Shown here: positions 26,623-33,991 of the stretch, piece by piece | Layout of the letters: every line of letters begins with the position of its first letter | How positions within the stretch are numbered: the stretch's first letter is position 1 | Assembly: GCF_011927635.1 (NCBI RefSeq) | Contig: NZ_JAATJB010000022.1 | Location: forward strand, 1-44,711 | Direction of reading: 5' to 3' | DNA length: 44,711 nt | Origin: Sphingomonas trueperi | GTDB lineage: Bacteria; Pseudomonadota; Alphaproteobacteria; Sphingomonadales; Sphingomonadaceae | Notes under the pieces: model-generated | The model's input: the letters and a program-made list of their open reading frames with translations, nothing else | Told to the model about the DNA's origin: nothing | Databases searched by the model: none | Program-made: the position numbers and the translations under genes

Positions 26623-27258
26623 ATGAAGGGTATCGTGAGCATCATCGACGATGATCTCCAGCTGCGGCGCATGCTTGACAGCCTTTTGCGCGCCGAGGGC
26701 CATGTGGTGCGCCTGTACGGCAGTACAGCCGAGTACGCCGCGTATCCGCGAGCAGCGGCCCCCGCCTGCCTGCTGCTGGACATCCAGCTGTCCGGGGAGA
26801 ATGGCCTGGATTTCCAGGAGGTGCTTTGCGCGCGCGGCGACAACACGCCCGTCGTGCTCATGACCGGCCATGGCGACATTCCCATGACCGTCCGGGCCAT
26901 GCGCGCCGGCGCCATCGACTTTCTTCCCAAGCCGTTCGAGGCCGAGCAATTGCTGGCGGCGGTGGCGCGTGCGCTGGAGGTCGATCGCCGCCAGATGGCG
27001 GATGCGGCCGAAGTAGCCGAAATCGCAGTGCGCTACGGCCAGCTCAGCACGCGGGAGCGCGAGGTGATGGCGCTGGTCGTTGCCGGGCTGATGAACAAGC
27101 AGATCGCGGCGCGGCTCGGGATAAGCGAGGTCACGGTCAAGATCCACCGTGGCCAGGTCATGCGCAAGATGGCGGCGCCGTCCTTTGCCGATCTGGTCCG
27201 CATGGCCGAGCAACTCGGCGTCCGGGATCCCAACATCGGGCGGTACAGCGGCACCTAA
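26623..27258 (+). CDS. FixJ-family response regulator, divergent paralogue
   Basis: From ATG 26623, 211 residues: receiver with Asp9-Asp11, Asp53 in LLLDIQLSGENG, MTGHGDIPMTV and LPKPFE, then a LuxR HTH (LSTREREVMALVVAGLMNKQIAARLGISEVTVKIHRGQVMRKM). The frame is open to 26467, but the extra 52 residues have no fold and the receiver begins directly at this ATG. The phospho-site motif has Gln-Leu-Ser instead of the usual Arg-Met-Pro (DIQLSG for DVRMPG). It shares a 340-base divergent control region with the other FixJ-type gene. It ends at a strong convergent terminator. Confidence 0.9.
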   Translation: MKGIVSIIDDDLQLRRMLDSLLRAEGHVVRLYGSTAEYAAYPRAAAPACLLLDIQLSGENGLDFQEVLCARGDNTPVVLMTGHGDIPMTVRAMRAGAIDFLPKPFEAEQLLAAVARALEVDRRQMADAAEVAEIAVRYGQLSTREREVMALVVAGLMNKQIAARLGISEVTVKIHRGQVMRKMAAPSFADLVRMAEQLGVRDPNIGRYSGT

Positions 27259-27271
27259 GGTCCGCAAGATG

Positions 27272-27306
27272 CGGCGGAGGACGGCACGTCACGTCCTCCT
27301 CCGCCG
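27272..27306. terminator. Bidirectional hairpin between convergent genes
   Basis: CGGCGGAGGACG at 27272-27283 pairs with CGTCCTCCTCCGCCG at 27292-27306, leaving a three-base bulge and an 8-base loop. It lies 14 bases after the stop of the FixJ-type gene and 17 bases before the stop of the converging hydrolase gene, so it can serve both strands. There is no clear T-run on either side. Confidence 0.6.
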
Positions 27307-27322
27307 GTGTCGGCCGACCGGG

Positions 27323-28309
27323 TTACTTCCGGATGAAGGCGAGCAGATCGAGGTTGATCACGTCGGCATGCGTCGTGAGCATGCCGTGCGGGAAGCTCTT
27401 GTAGATCTTGATCTCGCCATGCGGGAGGAGCTTGATCTGCAGCTCCGACGCATCGGTATAGGGCACGACCTGGTCATCATCGCCCTGTAGCACCAGGGTG
27501 GGCACGCGGATCGCCTTCAGGTCCGCCGTCTGGTCGGTCTCCGAAAAAGCCTTGATGCCTTCATACTGGGCGAAGGCACCCCCCATCATGCCCTGGCGCC
27601 ACCAATTGTCGATCACCGCCTGCGAGACCTTCGCGCCCGGCCGGTTGAAGCCGTAGAACGGTCCGGACGCGACGGCGGTGTAGAACGCCGCCCGGTTCAC
27701 GGCGAGCGCCGCGCGATAGCCGTCGAACACCGAAAGGGGCGTTCCGTCGGGATTGTTGGCGGTCTTCAGCATCAGCGGCGGTACCGAACTGACGAGCACG
27801 GCCTTGGCGACCCGTCCTTGCGGCTGGCCGAACTTGGCGACGTAGCGGGCGACTTCACCGCCGCCGGTGGAATGGCCGATATGCACGGCGTTGCGCAGAT
27901 CAAGATGTTCGGCAACGGCAAAGGCGTCCGCGGCATAATGGTCCATGTCGTTGCCGGTCGACACTTGCGACGAGCGCCCGTGTCCGCGCCGATCGTGCGC
28001 AACGACGCGGTAGCCGTTGGCGAGGAAGAACAGCATCTGCGTGTCCCAGTCGTCCGCCGTCAGCGGCCAGCCATGATGGAACATGATCGGCTGCGCATCC
28101 CGCGGGCCCCAGTCCTTGTAGAAAATCTCGGTGCCGTCGCGTGTCTTCACATAGCCGCTGCTCATAGCATGTTCTCCGTTGGAAGCGTGTACAAGGGTCT
28201 GGGCGTGCAGGAGCGTCGCCTGCCCGCCGCAAACGGCCGCCGCGACGATGCTGCTTGCCTTCAGGACCTCACGCCGGTTCGGCTTCTTCGAGGGAAGGGT
28301 AAGGTTCAT
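27323..28309 (-). CDS. Tat-exported alpha/beta hydrolase, non-haem chloroperoxidase/esterase type
   Basis: A 328-residue protein. A twin-arginine signal (NRREVLKASSIVAAAV) spans residues 11-26, with cleavage near HAQ. The mature part begins with the family opening YVKTRDGTEIFYKDWGPRDAQPIMFHHGWPL. The nucleophile is Ser147 in GHSTGG. The acid is probably an Asp in LQGDDDQVVP (about 276) and the base is His in SFPHGML (about 308). Cytosolic relatives are called chloroperoxidases but act as aryl esterases or perhydrolases. Here the enzyme is periplasmic, which is less common. An internal ATG at residue 49 would give a cytosolic form. The promoter lies in the 360-base gap upstream. Confidence 0.88.
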   Translation of the reverse strand: MNLTLPSKKPNRREVLKASSIVAAAVCGGQATLLHAQTLVHASNGEHAMSSGYVKTRDGTEIFYKDWGPRDAQPIMFHHGWPLTADDWDTQMLFFLANGYRVVAHDRRGHGRSSQVSTGNDMDHYAADAFAVAEHLDLRNAVHIGHSTGGGEVARYVAKFGQPQGRVAKAVLVSSVPPLMLKTANNPDGTPLSVFDGYRAALAVNRAAFYTAVASGPFYGFNRPGAKVSQAVIDNWWRQGMMGGAFAQYEGIKAFSETDQTADLKAIRVPTLVLQGDDDQVVPYTDASELQIKLLPHGEIKIYKSFPHGMLTTHADVINLDLLAFIRK

Positions 28310-28538
28310 GACGATTTCCCGTTGGTTCGCAATGTTGCATCGTGGAGCGACGATGACGGCGAAAAGGTCGCCGACGAACGGAAGATGGGAGTCTTGCCGG
28401 GATTTATAATCATACTAATGGGTGGTGTTGTCGGCGCCGCGCATAGAGCGTTCAGGGTCTCTTGTTCGCTGGCATCCGTGCCGAAGCGCATGCCACGCGG
28501 AGCTTTGGATTATGCGCGCGGTGTCCCAGGGCCGGATT

Positions 28539-28633
28539 TAGAGCGTTTTCACCATGGGTGAAGACGCTCTAGATGTTTGTTTGCCGCATTTTCCGAGTCG
28601 TTGACCGTATACGGTCAACTTGAAAATGCTCTA
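28539..28633. repeat. Palindromic REP/MITE-like intergenic element
   Basis: A 95-base element bounded by TAGAGCGTTTTCA (28539-28551) and TGAAAATGCTCTA (28621-28633), which are inverted with one mismatch. Inside, TAGAGCGTTTTCACC (28539-28553) forms a 3-base-loop hairpin with GGTGAAGACGCTCTA (28557-28571), again with one mismatch. A perfect 20-base palindrome GTTGACCGTATACGGTCAAC occupies 28600-28619. Local A/T content is higher than in flanking DNA. No coding sequence overlaps it. The layout suggests a small dispersed palindromic repeat of the type mobilised in trans. Confidence 0.6.
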
Positions 28634-28674
28634 GCTGCAGGAGGTGGAGCGGCAGGATGGCGATCGCCCGCTGA

Positions 28675-28968
28675 TTACGGCGCTGATCGCGGTCGCGCGA
28701 CGCCCAAGCGCGGAAGCGTTCGCCGTAAGGCCGTGTTGATCAGGCCCGCCAGGAACGCTGCGGCAACCACCGGGCTGTCCGCGCCGAACAGCCGCGCGAG
28801 TGCCGCGGCGGTCGTCGCTACGGCAATCACCGTCAGCCATGCCGGATGGTCGGGGCCGTCCCGCGCTGTTGCATCGCGCTTCCGGCCGGGCAGGCGGCCC
28901 GCCGAGGCGTTCACCAGTGTACGCGCCGTCTTCACAGTGCCACAGGCGTGGTAGACCGCCTTGGGCAC
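28675..28968 (-). CDS. Short hypothetical membrane protein downstream of cioB
   Basis: A 97-residue ORF starting with GTG 28968. A basic N-terminal half precedes two hydrophobic segments (about residues 44-62 and 65-81). It lies 30 bases downstream of the cioB stop on the same strand, where accessory oxidase subunits of the CydX/YbgT or DUF2474 kind often sit. However, it is much longer than those and lacks their motif. The frame is open back to the cioB stop codon. No convincing ribosome site is seen. It may be a real accessory protein, a remnant, or chance. Confidence 0.3.
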   Translation of the reverse strand: MPKAVYHACGTVKTARTLVNASAGRLPGRKRDATARDGPDHPAWLTVIAVATTAAALARLFGADSPVVAAAFLAGLINTALRRTLPRLGVARPRSAP

Positions 28969-28998
28969 GCGGTCGCCGCCGATGTTGAAATGGTGGGG

Positions 28999-30000
28999 CT
29001 AGCGCTCGGTCTGTTCGCCATACAGGTCGCTCTGGGAGATCCGGCCCTTGAACAGCAGATAGACCGCCAGCGTGTAGGCCAGGGTCAGCGGCAGGATCAC
29101 CACGCCGGCGCCCCAGAACAGGAAGGCCTGCGAGCTACTCGGCGCCGCCGCCTGCGCAGCCGTGATCGCGTAGGGGATGATGTAGGGGTAGAAGGAGAGG
29201 GCCAGCGTCCCGAACGCCGAGGCGAACAGCAGCACTGCAGCCAGGAAGGGCAGCAACGGGCGGCGCAGCGCCGCGCCCGCCGCCAGCAGGATCGCGGCAA
29301 TGCCGCCGATCGCCGGCACGATCAGCATCGCGGGATGCCCGGCCCAGCGCTCCAGTACCGGCAGGTCCAGCCGTACCGCCGCGACAAAGGCCGCCGCGAG
29401 GAAGGCCAGCACGCCGATCAGCAGCCGCGGCAACAGGCGGAAGGCGCGGCGCTGCACGCCCAGCCGGGTCTTGTAGGCGAGCCAGCCGGCGCCCATCAGC
29501 ATGTAGCCGAGGCACAGCCCCGCCCCGCACAGCAGGGCAAAGGGGGAGAGCCAGCCGAACGCACCGCCGACATAGCGCCCGTCCACGATCGGCAGCCCCT
29601 CGACCAACGCGCCGACCGCCGCGCCCTGGATGAAGCTCGCCACCAGCGAGCCGCCGAAAAAGGCATGGGTCCAGACGCCGCGAAACCGGACGCTCTTGTC
29701 GCGATATTCGAACGAGACGCCGCGCAGGATCAGCGCCGCCAGCATCGCGAACAGCGGCAGGTACAGCGCCGAGAGCAAGGTGGCGTAGACCAGCGGGAAC
29801 ACGCCGAACAGCACCGTGCCGTTGACGACCAGCCAGGTCTCGTTGCCGTCCCACATCGGCGCCACCGCCGCGAGCATCGCCCGCCGCTCGCGCTCGCTGC
29901 CGGCCATCGGCAGCAACATGCCGACGCCCAGATCGAAGCCGTCCAGGGTGACGTAGAGGAAGATCGACAGCGCCAGCACGCCGAGCCAGAAGGTAAGCAT
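28999..30000 (-). CDS. cioB: Cyanide-insensitive (bd-type) quinol oxidase subunit II
   Basis: A 333-residue membrane protein with about eight helices. It begins MLTFWLGVLALSIFLYVTLDGFDLGVGML, the CydB/CioB signature, and continues with WDGNETWLVVNGTVLFGVFP. The start overlaps the cioA stop by one base (TGATG), giving coupled translation. Together with subunit I it forms the quinol oxidase that reduces O2 to water at the cytoplasmic membrane without pumping protons. The length fits CioB rather than the longer E. coli CydB. Confidence 0.93.
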   Translation of the reverse strand: MLTFWLGVLALSIFLYVTLDGFDLGVGMLLPMAGSERERRAMLAAVAPMWDGNETWLVVNGTVLFGVFPLVYATLLSALYLPLFAMLAALILRGVSFEYRDKSVRFRGVWTHAFFGGSLVASFIQGAAVGALVEGLPIVDGRYVGGAFGWLSPFALLCGAGLCLGYMLMGAGWLAYKTRLGVQRRAFRLLPRLLIGVLAFLAAAFVAAVRLDLPVLERWAGHPAMLIVPAIGGIAAILLAAGAALRRPLLPFLAAVLLFASAFGTLALSFYPYIIPYAITAAQAAAPSSSQAFLFWGAGVVILPLTLAYTLAVYLLFKGRISQSDLYGEQTER

Positions 30001-31418
30001 CAGATCAGCTCCTCGACACGATGATCCTGCGGGGCGGGCGCCGTGCCGACCGGCACCGAGAGCGGCCGCTTGGGGTTGGTCTCGCCGAGCTGCGGCTCGG
30101 CTTCGCCCGCCGGGCCGCGCGCGATCAGTCGGGCGAGGACGAGCACGCCGAAGCCGAAGATCGCCGTGTAGACCAGCGCGAACATCACCAGCGTCGCCGC
30201 GACCATAGGGGTGGAGAGGAAGGGCGTCACCGCCTCCGCCGTGCGCAACTGGCCATAGACCGACCAGGGCTGGCGCCCGACCTCGGCGACGAACCAGCCG
30301 GTCACCGTGGCGATGAAGCCGAGCGGAAAGGACGCGGCCGTCGCCCAGAGCAGCCAGCGGCTGCGCTCCAGCCGGCGCCGCGCCATCAGCAGGCACCCGC
30401 CCCAAGCGATGCCCAGCATCAGCACGCCGCAGCCGACCATCACCCGGAAGGCGAAGAAGGGGATGGCGACCGGCGGGCGGTCCTGCCGCTTCCAGTCGGT
30501 CAGGCCCACTTCGCGCGAGGTGAGACTCATCGACCCGATCAGGCTGCCGGCATAGGGAATGCTGAGCGCGTAGCGGTTGCGCTCGGCCTTTTCGTCGGGC
30601 CAGGCGATCACCACTTCGGACGCGGGCTGCTCGTCGTGCCAGCGTGCCTCGATCGCGGCGAACTTGGCGGGCTGGCGATCATGGACATAGTCGCCGACGA
30701 GGTGGCCGATGCCCAGCTGCACCGGCACCAGCACCGCCGCAAGACCGAGGCCCATCCGCAGCATCACCCGCGCTTCCGGCAGGAACCGGCCCTGCAGGAG
30801 ATGCCAGGCCCCGGGCGCGGCGACGCAGAAGGCGGTGGTGATATAGGCGGCGAGCAGCATGTGGGGGAAGCGCACCCACACCACCGGGCTGAACAGGATT
30901 TCGCGCCAGCTGGTCGGCAGGAACAGCCCGTCGGCCCCGCGGACGAAGCCGACCGGCGCTTGCATCCAGCTGTTGTTCACCATGATCCAGAAGGACGACA
31001 TGGTGGTACCGAGCGCGACCATCAGGCAGGAGAAGAAATAGAGCCATCCGGGCACGCGTCCGCGGCCGAACAGCAGCACGCCGAAGAAGCTGCTCTCCAG
31101 CGCGAAGGCGGTGAAGCTCTCGTAGACGAGCAGCGGCCCCTGGATGGCGCCGGTCTGGCGCGACAGCTCGCTCCAGTTGGTGCCAAACTGGAAGGCCATG
31201 ACGATGCCGGAGACGACGCCCAGCCCGAAGGCTACGGCGAAGATCGTGCGCCAAAAGCAGAACAGCCGCTGATAGACGGGGCGGCCGGTCGCAAGCGACA
31301 TCCCCTCCAGCACGCACAGCCAGGCCGCGAGGCCGACCGTGAACGCGGGGAACAGGATATGAAACGAAATCGTCGCGGCAAATTGCAATCGCGAAAGGAA
31401 TAATGCTGTCCACATCAT
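30000..31418 (-). CDS. cioA: Cyanide-insensitive (bd-type) quinol oxidase subunit I
   Basis: A 472-residue multi-helix subunit starting at ATG 31418 behind GAGGAAGG. Helix I carries the haem-ligand His in ISFHILFPAFTVGL, and a second His lies in WVRFPHMLLAAYITTAF. The haem b Met is probably in FFAFRVMVGCGVLMLG. GWFVAEVGRQPWSVYG, together with a short Q-loop between helices VI and VII, marks the CioA branch rather than CydA. CioAB oxidases have high tolerance to cyanide, sulfide and NO, relevant here because a sulfide-handling locus lies 4 kb away. Electrons from the PoxB and tri-haem cytochrome systems in this window could drain to it through quinone. Confidence 0.93.
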   Translation of the reverse strand: MMWTALFLSRLQFAATISFHILFPAFTVGLAAWLCVLEGMSLATGRPVYQRLFCFWRTIFAVAFGLGVVSGIVMAFQFGTNWSELSRQTGAIQGPLLVYESFTAFALESSFFGVLLFGRGRVPGWLYFFSCLMVALGTTMSSFWIMVNNSWMQAPVGFVRGADGLFLPTSWREILFSPVVWVRFPHMLLAAYITTAFCVAAPGAWHLLQGRFLPEARVMLRMGLGLAAVLVPVQLGIGHLVGDYVHDRQPAKFAAIEARWHDEQPASEVVIAWPDEKAERNRYALSIPYAGSLIGSMSLTSREVGLTDWKRQDRPPVAIPFFAFRVMVGCGVLMLGIAWGGCLLMARRRLERSRWLLWATAASFPLGFIATVTGWFVAEVGRQPWSVYGQLRTAEAVTPFLSTPMVAATLVMFALVYTAIFGFGVLVLARLIARGPAGEAEPQLGETNPKRPLSVPVGTAPAPQDHRVEELI

Positions 31419-31711
31419 GGGTTAGCCTTCCTCGGGGGTGCTTAGGATCGCGCACCTGGGCGCCCGGTGCGTCTGGGCTGCTTCGGACTATTGTTCAGAA
31501 GGCGCTGGACGGGATCGGCTTGGCTTGTTCTCGACGGCGAAACTCGGCCATGGACCCCGCGGGTTCCATCATATGTTCGTATGATATGCCCGTGCATTGG
31601 TTCGAGAACTTCAATGCGCCGGTCTGGTGTTTCCAGGGCCGGGGATCTGGTCGGCGCGCGTTCCGCCGTCTGGGTGCGGCGGCTTCGGGCGAGGAAGCCG
31701 CCGCATGTGCC
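31419..31711. promoter_or_regulatory. Upstream region of cioAB with a short inverted repeat
   Basis: 293 bases between the cioA start and the end of hdeD. The only structured elements are ATCATA (31568-31573) and TATGAT (31580-31585), separated by six bases and about 150 bases upstream of cioA, and the hairpin at 31676-31704. The repeat could be a regulator site but matches neither an FNR nor a Rex consensus I can recognise. No gene was found. Confidence 0.35.
31676..31704. terminator. GC-rich hairpin downstream of hdeD
   Basis: GCGGCGGCTTC (31676-31686) and GAAGCCGCCGC (31694-31704) form a perfect 11-base stem with a 7-base loop. It begins 8 bases past the hdeD stop on the minus strand. No T-run follows, but it is the strongest stem in this region and a likely 3' end for the hdeD message. 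Confidence 0.55.
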
Positions 31712-32284
31712 TCATGCGTGACCTAGCCTGCCGAATCCGCGACTCAGACGGCGCAGCCGCAGGGAGATGCGGATGGAGGCCAATCCGCCGGCTACGAGGC
31801 TTACCGCGATCAGCAGGCTCAGGAGCGGAACCCCGAGCGTCTCCCATTCCCACGCAATGATCAGGGCGACCACCAGGTCGACCATCCCGGTGAGGAGGAG
31901 CGGGAAGCGTTCGGCAGGGGTGCGGAACGCCGTCGTCAGCTTCAGGATGCCGCCGATCGCCAGCCACAGCCCGAGTGCCCAAAGAAGGCTGAAGGCGCCC
32001 GCGAAGGGATCCAGAAGGGCCAGCAAGCCGGCGGCGATCGAGATGCCGCCGATGAAGAGATCGAGCGCGTGCCCCCTATGCCGTGCTGCGCCCAGGTTGT
32101 TGACCGTGGAGAGCACGCCAAAGGCGATCATCGTGCAGCCGAAATAGAGGCCGAGCGTAAAGGTACTCGCAAGCGGATACAACAGGGTCGTGACGCCGAC
32201 GAGGATCAGCAATGCGCCTTGCAGGGAAGTGAGGTACCAGTAGTGCGCACTTCGGCGCACGAGCTTTATCTTGTCTTCTACCAT
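31712..32284 (-). CDS. hdeD: HdeD-family acid-resistance membrane protein
   Basis: A 190-residue membrane protein with six predicted helices in three pairs, the DUF308/HdeD layout. Signature pieces include HYWYLTSLQGALLILVGV, then LGLYFGCTMIAFGVLSTVNN and LWALGLWLAIGGILKLTTAFR. GGAG lies about nine bases upstream of the ATG. In E. coli, HdeD works in acid resistance at high cell density alongside the periplasmic chaperones HdeA/HdeB. Here a broken hdeA-like gene lies 1.1 kb away on the other strand, so this may be what remains of a larger acid-stress region. Confidence 0.85.
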   Translation of the reverse strand: MVEDKIKLVRRSAHYWYLTSLQGALLILVGVTTLLYPLASTFTLGLYFGCTMIAFGVLSTVNNLGAARHRGHALDLFIGGISIAAGLLALLDPFAGAFSLLWALGLWLAIGGILKLTTAFRTPAERFPLLLTGMVDLVVALIIAWEWETLGVPLLSLLIAVSLVAGGLASIRISLRLRRLSRGFGRLGHA

Positions 32285-32308
32285 TTGACTGACTCCCGGC
32301 GATGCAAC

Positions 32309-32455
32309 TCAGGACCCGAAGGTGTAGGGGATCGACAGCTTGCCGATGCTTGCGCCACGTTCCGAATGGATCGCCGCATCGAAGTCGACGGTCTTCTTCG
32401 AAGACGGCACGTGCTGGAAATACAGCCAGCCCTCGAGCGAGCCACCCGGATCGAG
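32309..32455 (-). pseudogene. C-terminal 48 codons of a headless gene
   Basis: On the minus strand an open frame ends at TGA 32309-32311 and reads VLDPGGSLEGWLYFQHVPSS, then KKTVDFDAAIHSERGA, then GKLSIPYTFGS. The alternation looks like a folded beta-rich domain. It has no start codon or ribosome site: it simply begins at about 32455, where a differently oriented gene fragment starts. It lies 25 bases upstream of hdeD. The family is not recognised. It is best read as the tail of a gene whose front was deleted. Confidence 0.5.
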
Positions 32456-32460
32456 AACCC

Positions 32461-32943
32461 GTGGAAGCCGGCTGGGGCCGTGTCGGCGGCGGCAGCCGGG
32501 TCGCCGGTGACGGCTTCGTCTATGGTGCCTCGCTTGGCTATGATCTGGCGCGCGGCAATCTGCGCGTGGGGCCGGAGGTCGAGATCGCCGACTCGACGCA
32601 GTCGGAATGTCGCCCGTATGCGACGGCGGGTGCCGGCGCCCGGCGGTGCGAGCGAGCCGACCGGGACCTCTATGTCGGCGGGCGCCTGGGCTATGTCTTG
32701 AACCCCAAGCTGCTGGTCTATGGCAAGTTCGGCTACAGCAACGCCCGCTTTTCCACGCGGCTGGAGCGCGCGTCCACCGGCAACGTCGACCGTGCGACCG
32801 ACGGCGACGGCTATCGCCTGGGCGTCGGTGCCGAATATGCGATCACCCGCGCCGTCTACCTTTCGGGAGAATATCGCTACTCGCACTATTCGGCCGACGT
32901 GCACCGCAACCAGATCCTCGCGGGCGTGGGCCTGCGCTTCTGA
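32461..32943 (+). pseudogene. C-terminal part of an outer-membrane beta-barrel protein
   Basis: About 160 codons of an opacity/OmpA-like eight-strand barrel. Readable pieces are WGRVGGGSRVAGDGFVYGASLGYDL, NLRVGPEVEIADST, LYVGGRLGYVLNPKLLVYGKFGYSN and YRLGVGAEYAITRAVYLSGEYRYSHY. The last strand ends in GVGLRF, with the terminal Phe needed for BAM-dependent insertion. The signal peptide and first strand or two are missing: upstream of about 32461 the sequence belongs to the minus-strand fragment. The in-frame ATG at 32302 is inside that foreign part and encodes an Arg/Ser-rich leader, so it is not a real start. Confidence 0.65.
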
Positions 32944-32954
32944 TGCCGACCTGG

Positions 32955-32980
32955 GGGGCGGGCTGCGCCGCAGCCGCCCC
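32955..32980. terminator. Hairpin after the barrel fragment
   Basis: GGGGCGGGCTGC (32955-32966) pairs with GCAGCCGCCCC (32970-32980), with one bulged G and a 3-base loop. It begins 11 bases after the barrel stop codon, where the original gene's terminator would be expected. No long T-run follows. Confidence 0.5.
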
Positions 32981-33034
32981 ACGCTCCCCCGCTGATCGGA
33001 AATCGCTCCAGTGGAGCAACTGACGGAGTAAACC

Positions 33035-33337
33035 ATGATTCGTACGATCCTCGCCGCTGCTGCGGCCACCCTCCTCGGCGTCGCCGGCCAGGCGAGCGCG
33101 CAGACGGTCCAGCAGGACCGCAGCTTCACCGATGCGAGCGGCTTCCGCGCCGTCGAGACGCCGGGGGGCTACGCGCCGGCAGCCCCCGCCATCGACGGTC
33201 CCGTGACGCCCGCCACGAAGGTCGACTTCGTGCCGCAGACTTTGACGCCCTCCGAAGCCTTTCCGCCGCCGGCGCCCCGAAAGACCTATCCGCCGTGCAG
33301 CAAGCAGCGTCGGGACGAGTGCCTGCAGCGCAAGTGA
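33035..33337 (+). CDS. Small secreted hypothetical protein
   Basis: A 100-residue protein with CGGAG eight bases before its ATG. Residues 1-22 are a clear signal peptide (ending ASAQ). The mature part is Pro/Ala-rich, with a short C-terminal pair of cysteines (YPPCSKQRRDECLQRK) that could form a disulfide. No family is recognised. It stands between the barrel fragment and the broken hdeA-like gene, on the same strand as both. It may belong to a stress-related envelope group, but this is only position-based. Confidence 0.65.
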   Translation: MIRTILAAAAATLLGVAGQASAQTVQQDRSFTDASGFRAVETPGGYAPAAPAIDGPVTPATKVDFVPQTLTPSEAFPPPAPRKTYPPCSKQRRDECLQRK

Positions 33338-33378
33338 TGCCGGCCCCCATGGATGCTTTTGAAGCGAAGGAAACGAAG

Positions 33379-33728
33379 ATGAAAAGGTTCAGCGCAGCGC
33401 TTTGCCTTGCCGCGATCGCCGTCGGCGCGGTGCCGGCGCTTGCCCAGTCCATCTCTGCCAAGCAAGGCGTTATCACGACGACCCGTACCGAGGTTAAGGG
33501 CAAGCAGATCGACAAGATCACCTGCCGCGAATCCTCAGCCTGCAAACCCGCCTGCAGCCGCAGGTCCTCTCCTACACCGTTGGCTACAACAGGGCGAAGA
33601 AGCCGGAGGACATCATCTTCGATGTCGAGGACGTCGATCGCCTGACGCCCGTCGTCGTGCGGTCGTGCAAGACCCGTCCGGAAGAGACGCTGATGCAGCG
33701 CATTCGGGCCGTTTGGCACAGGCTCTGA
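33379..33728 (+). pseudogene. HdeA/HdeB-like periplasmic chaperone gene with a frameshift
   Basis: From ATG 33379 a signal peptide (ending ALAQ) is followed by KGKQIDKITCRE, the conserved first-cysteine region of HdeA-family acid chaperones. The frame then goes wrong at about 33532. One frame over, the family continues with LSLQTRLQPQVLSYTVGYNR, then PEDIIFDVEDVDRLTPVVVRSC (second cysteine) and RPEETLMQRIRAVWHRL before a TGA at 33726-33728. Restoring one T (GAATTCCTC instead of GAATCCTC) gives an intact protein of about 116 residues with both cysteines. HdeA proteins keep periplasmic proteins soluble in strong acid. The change is either a one-base deletion in the organism or an indel error. 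Confidence 0.7.
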
Positions 33729-33991
33729 AGCCTGACGCTTTCGGTAGCGTGCCGAAGAACGGCGGGAATGTCGGTGCTCCGGGATCGATGCTCGGGGCAC
33801 CGCGCCGTCGCCAAGCTTGATCGACTGCGCGATGCAGCACCTCCCCGTCCGAGGTGGCAATTTGCCGCGCCATTTCCAACGCGAGGCGGTGATCGCCCCG
33901 CAGCGCAGGCGGACCATCGTCAGGGCCTCCAGGCTGCAACGAGGGGCAGAACGCGGGCTCCCGCCAGGTAGCCGTTCGGCCAGCGGCCGCG
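33729..33991. other. Non-coding or degenerate spacer
   Basis: 263 bases between the hdeA-like gene and the end of the TolC-type gene. Short minus-strand strings such as LALEMARQIATSDGEVLHRAVDQAW look protein-like but have no start, and the frame breaks on both sides. No hairpin or repeat was noted. Possibly another eroded gene. Confidence 0.3.

Noticed and set aside
27271..27310. The GGAGG/CCTCC-rich spacer considered as a repeat unit or CRISPR-like element
   Set aside because: It is a single hairpin between convergent stops and no second copy was seen in the window, so it was called a terminator.
28846..31403. Long plus-strand frames opposite cioB and cioA
   Set aside because: Highly charged low-complexity translations without motifs; the minus-strand genes are unambiguous membrane proteins.
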